Assembly: GCA_945862245.1 (NCBI GenBank) | Contig: CAMAXN010000013.1 | Coordinates: 1-57,834 of the forward strand | DNA from: Prosthecobacter debontii | Lineage (GTDB): Bacteria; Verrucomicrobiota; Verrucomicrobiia; Verrucomicrobiales; Akkermansiaceae | DNA: 57,834 bases | Reading direction: 5' to 3' | Part shown: positions 44,096 through 51,025 of the stretch, in pieces | Numbering within the stretch: position 1 is the first letter of the stretch | Layout: every line of letters begins with the position of its first letter | The notes under the pieces: model-generated | Database searches by the model: none | The model's input: only the letters and a program-made list of their open reading frames with translations | Told to the model about the DNA's origin: nothing | Made by a program: the position numbers and the translations under genes

Positions 44096-45130
44096 ATGCA
44101 CGCCATCGAATTCACCGAACCGCAGAAAATCACCGTCATCGACCGCCCCGACGAGTCGAATCCCGCGCCCGGCGAGGCCGTCGTCCGCACCCACCGCATG
44201 GGCATCTGCGGCACCGACCTTTCCTGCTACCTCGGGAAATTTCCCTTCTTCGCCTACCCCCGAACCCCCGGCCATGAGCTCGGCCTCGAGGTCGTCGCGG
44301 TCGGCGAAGGCGTCACCAACGTCAAGCCCGGCGACAAATGCTCGCTCGAACCCTACGTCAACGACCCCGAATCTCCGACCTCGAAAAAAGGTGCGCTCAA
44401 TTGCTGCCCCGGCGTCCAGGTCATCGGCGTCCACAACAACGGCGGCCTCCGCAAAGGCACCTTCATCGTCCCCGCCCGCAAGCTGCATACCGGCAACGAC
44501 CTCTCCTACGATCAACTCGCCCTCGTCGAGACCCTCGCCATCGGCTACCACGCCGTCCAGCGCGGCAACCCGAAATCCGGCGAAACCGTCCTCGTCATCG
44601 GCGCGGGCCCCATCGGCCTCGCCTGCCTGGAATTCCTGAAACTCATGGAAGGCGTGAACGTGATCGTCATGGATATGGTGCAGGGTCGTTTGGATTTCTG
44701 TGCGAAACACCTCGGTATCAAAAACGGCGTTCTCGCCAAAGCCGACGACTCCCACCTCGCCGATCTGGAGAAACTCACCCACGGAAATCTCTGCGATGTG
44801 ATCATCGATGCCACCGGCTCCCCCCGCTCCATGTCCACCTGTTTTGAGTTCGCCGCCTTTACCGGTCGCGTCGTTTACGTCGGCATCACCACCGCCGATC
44901 TCCAGTTCCCGCACGCCCCCGTCTTCCACCGCCGCGAACTCACCCTGCTCGCCTCGCGCAACGCCCTCCCCTCCGATTTCCCCGAAATCATCAACCTCAT
45001 CCGCCAAGGCAAAATCTGCACCGATATCTGGATCACCCACCGCATCACCTTCGACGAAGTCCCCGAAAAATTCGCCCAGTTCACCGACCCCAACCTCGGA
45101 GCCATCAAAGCGATCATCGAAGTCCGGTAA
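44096..45130 (+). CDS. Zinc-dependent dehydrogenase, L-galactonate/L-gulonate 5-dehydrogenase-like
   Basis: A 344-residue medium-chain dehydrogenase. The catalytic zinc ligands are in GICGTDLSCYLG and TPGHELGLEV. A segment ending ALNCCPGVQVIGVHNNGG follows. The NAD-binding loop is VLVIGAGPIGLACLEF, and the C-terminal RELTLLASRNALPSDF recalls YjjN-type L-galactonate oxidoreductases. I start at the ATG at 44096; the frame continues upstream to 43979 but that stretch is leader-repeat sequence. It is the last gene of the sugar cluster and a TCTTCGG-loop hairpin overlaps its stop codon. Confidence 0.88.
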   Translation: MHAIEFTEPQKITVIDRPDESNPAPGEAVVRTHRMGICGTDLSCYLGKFPFFAYPRTPGHELGLEVVAVGEGVTNVKPGDKCSLEPYVNDPESPTSKKGALNCCPGVQVIGVHNNGGLRKGTFIVPARKLHTGNDLSYDQLALVETLAIGYHAVQRGNPKSGETVLVIGAGPIGLACLEFLKLMEGVNVIVMDMVQGRLDFCAKHLGIKNGVLAKADDSHLADLEKLTHGNLCDVIIDATGSPRSMSTCFEFAAFTGRVVYVGITTADLQFPHAPVFHRRELTLLASRNALPSDFPEIINLIRQGKICTDIWITHRITFDEVPEKFAQFTDPNLGAIKAIIEVR

Positions 45131-45151
45131 CGGCGATCTTCGGTCGCCGTT
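45129..45151. repeat. Short hairpin repeat, TCTTCGG-loop family (copy 3)
   Basis: Perfect 8-bp arms AACGGCGA and TCGCCGTT around TCTTCGG, starting on the last two bases of the dehydrogenase TAA. It marks the end of the core-like region; the accessory repeat begins 11 bp further on. Confidence 0.75.
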
Positions 45152-45162
45152 TCAAATGCCCA

Positions 45163-45252
45163 AATGAATGAAATGCTAGGAATTTGCTTTGGGGGTGAAG
45201 GCCGTTGAAAGAGCCGGTGGCCAGACCGGAGGGCGGGGAAAAGGGGGTTGCC
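45163..45252 (+). repeat. Accessory-region repeat, copy 1 (type A)
   Basis: Starts with AATGAATGAAATG and the constant ATGCTAGGAATTTGCTTT, continues with GGGGGTGAAGGCCGTTGAAA and ends GGGGAAAAGGGGGTTG. Copies 1 and 2 share this middle; copies 3-5 have a different middle. All five copies have the same orientation. Confidence 0.85.
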
Positions 45253-45352
45253 GAATACATCAAAGGACGCTACGGCTGAATCCGGCAAAAATAGTCACTT
45301 GAGCAGGTCCAGCTCATGATGCCCGGCACGAACCGCAGCGCATCCGGGTCCG

Positions 45353-46912
45353 CTATTCCTTAGCCTCTTTGATTGCCAGAGCGACCCTGATGTTTTCGTT
45401 GACCTCGTTGAGGAGCGGCTTCATAGCCTCATCACGCTGCAGCAACTTCTTGTACTCACCGTCGAAATCGAAATCCAGTTTGGTCTCGGCCTTGTCGGCG
45501 GGTATGGCCTTGGTGAGGACGAGCATTCTCTCCCACACGGCGCAGCGGGCCGGTGAAAGCTCTCTAAGCTTGGCAAGCGGTTCCGTCCCAGCGTCCAGGC
45601 AGAGGGCGTACAACTTGGCGAACTCGCCGTGGTCTTCGTGGATCGGCCCGTCGCCATAGGCCGAGGTGTGCACATTATCCCGCATCTTGGCCAAACCGTA
45701 CTTACCCATGATGTCCTTGTCCGATTTGCGGGCCTCCTGATCCAGTACGTGACCGACCTCGTGGGCAAGCACGGCCGGGCTGACGCCCGCGCCCGCGCCG
45801 ATCATCTCCGGTATGCCGTAGGCCGAGCCTCCATCGAAGAGCGAAAGGCCAGTCTCCCCCTTGTCGGACACGACCTCGAGACCGCGGCGATACAAGGGGG
45901 GCAGCTTTTCGACTAGGGCCATGGCGTCTTCTATCTTCCATTTTTTCACTGCGGCATCCATGGTGATTTTGAATTTGGACTGGCCTAGGCCGATCATCCA
46001 CTGCTTGCCGGGAACCGGTGTCTTCTTCCAGCCGTCGACATACTTGACGACCTCGACGTCCTGCGGACCGGACAGGATCGTGGCCTTTTCCTTGTTGCCC
46101 TTGCCCAGATCCTTCGCAAGGTGGCCGAATACCTTGTCAAGATACAGCGGGGGCAGCGCCCCGCTCGTTTGTAGAATGTGCTCCCAGAGTCTGAAGCGGT
46201 TGGCAGACAGCTTCTGGAGTTGTCCCTTCATTCCCTTGCCGGCTGCATGGTCGATGCAATGCGCATAAAGCTGGGCAAACTCGGCCAAATCCTCCCAGTG
46301 ATTCTGGTTGCCGTAGCCCGAGACGTCGATCTTGTCCTGCTTGATGGCTTCCTGCCACTGCACGAGAATGTTGGTCACGGTATTCCGTGCCCGCTGCTCG
46401 AGACAGTGGCCGGCCTCGTGGACCATGCAGAGTGCCCTGGCACCGGGCTCGACATTGATATAGTCTTGCCCACCGTGCGCTCCGCCGAGTCCCTTGTAAA
46501 ATGTGAGACCGGTCTTGCCTTCTTCCGAGATCACCTCCAGGCAGCGGCGATAGACAGCGGGGATCTGTTCGACTCTGGAGAGCGAGTCGGCGATCGTCCA
46601 GTTCTCCGCTTCGTCGTCGATCGTGATCTTGAACTTGGACTGGCCCAATCGGACGTTCCACTGCCGGGCGGTGGCCGGCGTCATTCCCTTTCCATAGACG
46701 AACTTATTGGTCTTGATCGGGATCGGCCCGGACAGTATTTCGGCTCTCTGCGTGTTGAATGACCCGATGTCCCGCATGATGGGGGAGAAGATATCGAAAA
46801 GCATCTTTTGTTTCGGAGGCTTCGCGTCCTCTGCCACGGCGGACGCAGTCACTGCGGTGATGGCCAGAACGATTGCAAAGCGCGGCCGGTTTCCTGTGGG
46901 TCTTGCGGGCAT
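45353..46912 (-). CDS. Secreted zinc-peptidase-like protein with an internal tandem duplication
   Basis: A 519-residue exported protein, signal peptide about 1-27 (ending AVAED). Two homologous halves, residues about 61-250 and 281-470, share the string LGQSKFKIT, a YRRxLEVxS stretch, a zincin motif (HEAGH at 165-169 and HEVGH at 384-388), and a downstream acidic helix (WEDLAEFAQLYAHC and HEDHGEFAKLYALC). The third zinc ligand is likely one of the Glu residues there, as in gluzincins or the anthrax lethal-factor-like fold, but this family link is by eye only. It is not a name I can assign. There is no obvious partner gene. Confidence 0.75.
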   Translation of the reverse strand: MPARPTGNRPRFAIVLAITAVTASAVAEDAKPPKQKMLFDIFSPIMRDIGSFNTQRAEILSGPIPIKTNKFVYGKGMTPATARQWNVRLGQSKFKITIDDEAENWTIADSLSRVEQIPAVYRRCLEVISEEGKTGLTFYKGLGGAHGGQDYINVEPGARALCMVHEAGHCLEQRARNTVTNILVQWQEAIKQDKIDVSGYGNQNHWEDLAEFAQLYAHCIDHAAGKGMKGQLQKLSANRFRLWEHILQTSGALPPLYLDKVFGHLAKDLGKGNKEKATILSGPQDVEVVKYVDGWKKTPVPGKQWMIGLGQSKFKITMDAAVKKWKIEDAMALVEKLPPLYRRGLEVVSDKGETGLSLFDGGSAYGIPEMIGAGAGVSPAVLAHEVGHVLDQEARKSDKDIMGKYGLAKMRDNVHTSAYGDGPIHEDHGEFAKLYALCLDAGTEPLAKLRELSPARCAVWERMLVLTKAIPADKAETKLDFDFDGEYKKLLQRDEAMKPLLNEVNENIRVALAIKEAKE

Positions 46913-47107
46913 TGAGAGTTCCTTTCGAGTTGTGAGTCGTTACGTCTTGGGTCGCCCCACCACGGAGCGTCCCTTGACCATAGAGTAGATTTTCATTCCA
47001 TGAGCACAATCAAACAATAAAATCCCATATCATATTATTCTCAACTATTATCGGCCTGCGGCCGTTGGATGTTGGTTTTTTTTGCCTCCATGCCGCCATA
47101 ACCGGCC

Positions 47108-47557
47108 GTGGAAATATTCACCGACGCGGCATGTACCCAACCCGGACTCACGGGCAGCTATGTCGATTCTTGCCTGAGTGCGCTTAAAGCCGATGAATGG
47201 CGCAGTGCTACCGGCATCACTATCTGCGGCACGCGGGTTGATAGCAGCTTGGCCTTCGGCACCGGCGACTGGGGCGAGCGCGCAGAAGTGGGTGTGACCG
47301 GCGGCTCCGATGAAGACTGGGAACAGTTCTCCGTACAGTGGGACGGCCATTTGCGCGTAACGGCGGGCGGCCAACGCTACGCGACCGCCTGCGATGACGG
47401 CAGCCGGATGTGGATCGATGCCAACCGCAACGGCCAGTTCGAAGAGACCTAACTTCTCGTCAACGGCTGGGGGCGGGGCCAAAGCATCACGATCGGCGAG
47501 CGCTCCACCGCGCTGGCAGCCGGTGTCTATCCAATCCGGATTCAGTACTATGAATGA
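47108..47557 (+). pseudogene. PA14-domain gene fragment with an in-frame stop
   Basis: From a GTG at 47108 the frame reads EIFTDAACTQPGLTGSYVDS, then GERAEVGVTGGSDEDW, QFSVQWDGHLRV and SRMWIDANRNGQFEET, all typical of PA14 carbohydrate-binding domains of secreted Verrucomicrobia proteins. A TAA at 47450 stops it, but the same frame continues with LLVNGWGRGQSITIGERS and GVYPIRIQYYE to 47557, the natural end of the domain. So a point mutation broke a complete domain. There is no signal peptide or remaining parent gene. The next repeat begins inside the last codons. Confidence 0.75.
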
Positions 47558-47637
47558 ATGCTAGGAATTTACTTTTGGGGTTGAGGCCGTTGAAGGAGCC
47601 GGGAGCCGGACCGTAGGCAGGGAAAAGGTGGTTGTCG
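47550..47637 (+). repeat. Accessory-region repeat, copy 2 (type A)
   Basis: ATGAATGAATGCTAGGAATT at the start, TTGAGGCCGTTGAAGGAGCC in the middle, GGGAAAAGGTGGTTGTCG at the end. The same middle as copy 1, with several substitutions. It overlaps the end of the PA14 pseudogene. Confidence 0.85.
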
Positions 47638-47642
47638 GCGGG

Positions 47643-47866
47643 TGTGCAACGAGCGAGGTTTTGCTCTCGGTGTCGGACGGGAATCTTGGGTCACTCGCCG
47701 ATGATCGCGCGATGGTTCAGTGGCTGCATTGGAAGGGCTAGAAAATCCTTTTCACTGGAGACGCGGTCAGGCTGGGCTAAGAAAAGCTGCTCGAATCCGG
47801 CACCAACCTTGCCTCGGACGTGATCGTTGCCGGAGATAAAATGCCGCCGCACCCGGCAAGCATGAA
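47643..47866 (+). pseudogene. Fragment of a ComEC/Rec2-type metallo-beta-lactamase domain
   Basis: One frame reads SLADDRAMVQWLHWKG, stop, KILFTGDAVRLG, stop, EKLLESGTNLASDVIVAGD. The LFTGD and LASDVIxxG segments match the C-terminal metallo-beta-lactamase domain of ComEC competence proteins. Two in-frame stops and the lack of both ends show it is debris. It lies directly after repeat copy 2. Confidence 0.6.
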
Positions 47867-47910
47867 AAGGAAGCAGGAAGCAGTCTTTATCTTTTTTCGC
47901 GGCGGCGCAC

Positions 47911-49005
47911 TCAGGAGCCTGGGTTGCTGCCGAAGATCCTCATCGCAGTGTCATCATCCGAGGTTCGGATGAATTGATCGAACCGTTTGTAGAACTCGGC
48001 GAGTGAGACCCCCATGTGTTTCTCAAATGCGGCGGATTTTCCCATGCGAGGAATGTCATGATACCACTCCTTCAAAACGGTCTTTTCATCAACTCCCACG
48101 ACATGAATGAGATAGGCCGTCGCCCACGCTCCAATCATGTAATAGACCTGTTGCGAGGGGCCATTGTGATCCCAGTAGCTCTCCTCGTCCAATCGCCATT
48201 CTTTAGTCCTCGCAAGAAACTCGTTGATGCCTGTTCGCCCACTATTGCCGCCTGATTTTCTCAGTTGCCGCATGTAGTCCTTGAAATCGACCAGTCCAAG
48301 GTTATCCATGAATTTCGCGGAGCTGTAGGTCGCCATCCCCTCGACCATCCACGAGTTGATGTTTTTGTCCGAGCTTCGTTTCTGTTTGGTATTGCAATGG
48401 GCGATTTGAAAAACGTGGTGGTACTCGTGCAGTGCTCCCCAGGTGTTTTCGATCGGATTTCGTTCACGTTCGGTGGCGTTTGTCGTGACGTCCTCAAAGA
48501 GAAGCGGCGGATCTTGCGTCCAGGTCAGCCCACCCTCCGCCTTGCCGGAAAGGACCGCCTTGATTTCCGCGGTGACGTTCGGGCGATTGAGGAACTCTTC
48601 CATTTGTTCTTTGGGAGTCGCCGACACCCGCGGATTGACTCGGATTTCCGCTCTCTTGCGAAAGATTTCCCGGACGTTCTGTTCGCTGCTCGGACCCAAC
48701 AAATAGATGTAGTACGGCCCGTAGTTGCCAAAGTAGTCGATGGCATAGCGAAGTCCGCGCTTGTAGTTCCCGATCAGCGAGCCATCCACATTAAGCCCTT
48801 CCGCCACATGGAAGACGGGCGCGACATCTGATTTCGATTTGGTCGGAATATCCCGGTCAGGCTTCGCCTTGGAACCAAGCTGATCTGGGAGGGATTCGAC
48901 CTTGCTCCTGGGCGATTGCGCGGTCGAAAGCGAAGATGCAAAAGCCAGCATCAACAGTGAGTGCCAAAGAATCTTTGAAATAATGCTAGGAATTTGCTTT
49001 TTCAC
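47911..49005 (-). CDS. Secreted zincin-like protein (HEYHH)
   Basis: A 364-residue exported protein of no named family I recognise. The signal peptide is about residues 1-29 (hydrophobic core LWHSLLMLAFASSLS, ending TAQS). A zinc-peptidase-like motif HEYHHVFQ lies near residue 193, followed about 30 residues on by WMVEGMATYSSAKF, where the Glu would be the third ligand, the arrangement of gluzincins such as DUF2268-like or collagenase-like proteins. The start codon is a GTG at 49005 that lies inside repeat copy 3: the first eight codons (MKKQIPSI) are encoded by the antisense of the repeat. An internal start at MLAFASSL would cut the signal peptide short. Confidence 0.72.
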   Translation of the reverse strand: MKKQIPSIISKILWHSLLMLAFASSLSTAQSPRSKVESLPDQLGSKAKPDRDIPTKSKSDVAPVFHVAEGLNVDGSLIGNYKRGLRYAIDYFGNYGPYYIYLLGPSSEQNVREIFRKRAEIRVNPRVSATPKEQMEEFLNRPNVTAEIKAVLSGKAEGGLTWTQDPPLLFEDVTTNATERERNPIENTWGALHEYHHVFQIAHCNTKQKRSSDKNINSWMVEGMATYSSAKFMDNLGLVDFKDYMRQLRKSGGNSGRTGINEFLARTKEWRLDEESYWDHNGPSQQVYYMIGAWATAYLIHVVGVDEKTVLKEWYHDIPRMGKSAAFEKHMGVSLAEFYKRFDQFIRTSDDDTAMRIFGSNPGS

Positions 49006-49058
49006 CTAGGCGGAGAATACACTGGGGAGCCAGTCTGGGAAGGGAAAGAAGTAGGTTC
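48977..49058 (+). repeat. Accessory-region repeat, copy 3 (type B)
   Basis: AATGCTAGGAATTTGCTTT, then TTCACCTAGG and GGAGAATACACTGG, ending near AAGTAGGTTCG. The most diverged type B copy. Its minus strand supplies the start codon of the peptidase-like gene to its left. Confidence 0.8.
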
Positions 49059-49103
49059 GAGGATCGGTGTTCGAAACTCGAACTTCGAACTTAAAGCCTA
49101 CCC

Positions 49104-50015
49104 CTATTTCCCCTTCTTGAACTGCCCATCGAAGAACTCCGCAACCTTTTCCACAACCTGCTCCTGGGTTGTTACGACTTTCGAAAAGCCGTGGTCGCCG
49201 CCTGGGACAATGTGCAGAGCCGAGGGCACGCCGGCCTGCTGGAGCGCGGCGTGGAGCAGTTCGCTTTGGTTGAGGGGCACAGTGAAATCCCGGTCGCCGT
49301 GTACGATGAAAAATGGCGGGTCGCTCTTGCTGATATAGTTGATGGGATTGGCCTCCCGGCATTTGTCGGGGACTTCCTTGATCGGCGCGCCCAGCAGGCG
49401 GGACGGGGCTGAAGTTTTCTTGGAATAATCCTGGGCGCACTTGACGTCGTTGAGTTTCAAAAAGTCCGTCGGACCGCACCAGGGGCTGACGGCTTGCAGG
49501 GCGGACGAAGCTTTTTTCGTGATCGGGTGGTTGGTGAACTCCTCGGTGTCGCCCACCGTCCCCAGCAGGGCCGTCAGATGTCCGCCGGATGATTCGCCCG
49601 CCGCGCCAAAGCGGTTGGGATCGAGATTGTAGCGCGCGGCGTTGAACCGCAGAAAACTCACCGCTGCGCGGCAGTCGTTGATCACGGCGGGAAAGATTTC
49701 CTCCCGGCTCTTGGTGTAGCTGATCGCGGAAACGGCATAGCCGCGCGCGACGAGACCGATGATCGGATTCGCGCGATCCTTTGAGCCCCAGTCCCAGGCC
49801 CCGCCATAAATCCAGATGACCAGCGGCAGCGGCTTGTCCGACGGGAGACGATAGACGTCGAGCAGCATCTGGCGGTCGCCATTGGTGGCATAGACGATGT
49901 CGCGCTCGATGATCGCCCCTTGCGGCAGTCGGTCGAGGATGGGTTGTGGATCGTCTTTTTTCGGCTCCGCGCCGCCCAGCGCGGCTAGCAGGATGGGAAT
50001 GAGGGTGAGTTTCAT
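49104..50015 (-). CDS. Secreted alpha/beta-hydrolase (carboxylesterase/feruloyl-esterase-like)
   Basis: A 303-residue exported esterase. The signal peptide is residues 1-16 (MKLTLIPILLAALGGA). The oxyanion region is IWIYGGAWDWGS (HGG variant), the nucleophile elbow GESSGGHL, the catalytic Asp FIVHGDRDFTVPL and the His GGDHGF. This matches the BD-FAE/lipase family that removes acyl groups from plant or algal polysaccharides. I use the ATG at 50015 rather than 50060, because the upstream codons lack a signal peptide. It is the last gene of the three-gene minus-strand operon with ThuA and the sugar dehydrogenase. Confidence 0.87.
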   Translation of the reverse strand: MKLTLIPILLAALGGAEPKKDDPQPILDRLPQGAIIERDIVYATNGDRQMLLDVYRLPSDKPLPLVIWIYGGAWDWGSKDRANPIIGLVARGYAVSAISYTKSREEIFPAVINDCRAAVSFLRFNAARYNLDPNRFGAAGESSGGHLTALLGTVGDTEEFTNHPITKKASSALQAVSPWCGPTDFLKLNDVKCAQDYSKKTSAPSRLLGAPIKEVPDKCREANPINYISKSDPPFFIVHGDRDFTVPLNQSELLHAALQQAGVPSALHIVPGGDHGFSKVVTTQEQVVEKVAEFFDGQFKKGK

Positions 50016-50066
50016 GGTGAGTTTCCTGATGAGGTTTGAATCCAGAACCTCGAATCCCAAATTTTC

Positions 50067-51002
50067 CTACGGCTCCACGACCCTCGCTCCCGTAAAGATC
50101 GCCGCGTCGAGTCGGTTGAGCGGGCGTTTGGCCGTCCAGCAGAGGCCGCGGTAGGCGAGGACACGGAAGAGCGGGTCGTCGTGGGTCCAGGTGAAGTGGC
50201 AGGGAAGATAGACGAAGATGCGCCCGCCGCCGCGCTCGGCGCTCCAGGCTTGCGGCTGCGCGGCGCCGTCGGCGTCCATGGCGGCGATGGTGGTGGTGCC
50301 TGCGCCGTCACCGAGAAGGTTCCAGTATGGCTCCTCGGGGCGGATGTCGGATTCGGGAAGCCCCTTGGTGATATCGTGCGCGCTGAATCTCAGGTTCATG
50401 TCGCCGCGCAGCCATTTATTGCCCGTCCACACGCGTCCGATGCGCTCGGCGAGCGGCTGGGGTGCTCCGTTTCCGTTGATGGAAAAATGCAGGAATACCA
50501 GGCCGCGGCCGCGCGCGAGGAAGGCATCCAGCTCCGGTGCCTTGGCCGCGGTCCATTCGGGGTTGTGATGGAAAAACGCGATGACATCCGCCTTCTTGAA
50601 CTGCTCTTCGGTCGGCCATTTGTTGGCGGGCTCGGTGGTGACGCCGGGCACCCCAGCAAGGATTTTCGTCCAGCGCTCGCGCCAGATGGGATAGTCGTGA
50701 AAGCCCGGTCCATTGTGCCCCGGATCCTTATCGGCAGCGCACAGGACGATGTGGAACGGGCGCTGCTTTTCCACGTCGGTCATCGGCGGCACGGCGGCGA
50801 GCACCGGCTCGACTTCCTTCTTCGAGCGTGGCGCGGGCATCTTGATGCCCTGCACCACGTCCGGACTGGGCCACGGCTTGGTGATGCCCACCGGCGCGAC
50901 AGGCGGCGGCGGTGGTATTACGGGCGGCTCTTCTGCCAGCGCGCTGAAGAGGGCGGCGACGAAGGCGATAGCGAGGGGGATGCCGAGGGCGAATTCTTTC
51001 AT
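50067..51002 (-). CDS. ThuA-domain protein
   Basis: A 311-residue exported protein of the ThuA (trehalose utilisation-like, glutamine-amidotransferase-fold) family. The signal peptide is about 1-23 (KEFALGIPLAIAFVAALFSA), followed by a proline-rich linker. The domain shows VLCAADKDPGHNGPGFHDYP, WTKILAGVPGV, IAFFHHNPEW, RGLVFLHFSING and a C-terminal FVYLPCHFTWTHDDPLF. The biochemical role is unknown; ThuA genes in this phylum sit with sugar dehydrogenases, as here. The frame begins at a GTG at 51029 that overlaps the upstream stop (GTGA), but the ATG at 51002 matches a normal signal peptide; either way translation is probably coupled. Confidence 0.85.
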   Translation of the reverse strand: MKEFALGIPLAIAFVAALFSALAEEPPVIPPPPPVAPVGITKPWPSPDVVQGIKMPAPRSKKEVEPVLAAVPPMTDVEKQRPFHIVLCAADKDPGHNGPGFHDYPIWRERWTKILAGVPGVTTEPANKWPTEEQFKKADVIAFFHHNPEWTAAKAPELDAFLARGRGLVFLHFSINGNGAPQPLAERIGRVWTGNKWLRGDMNLRFSAHDITKGLPESDIRPEEPYWNLLGDGAGTTTIAAMDADGAAQPQAWSAERGGGRIFVYLPCHFTWTHDDPLFRVLAYRGLCWTAKRPLNRLDAAIFTGARVVEP

Positions 51003-51025
51003 AATTTTGAACGAGGCTGCAGTGG

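Noticed and set aside
43964..45040. A 358-codon minus-strand open frame opposite the zinc dehydrogenase
   Set aside because: The product is Gly/Asp/Glu-rich shadow sequence; the plus strand encodes a well-conserved dehydrogenase.
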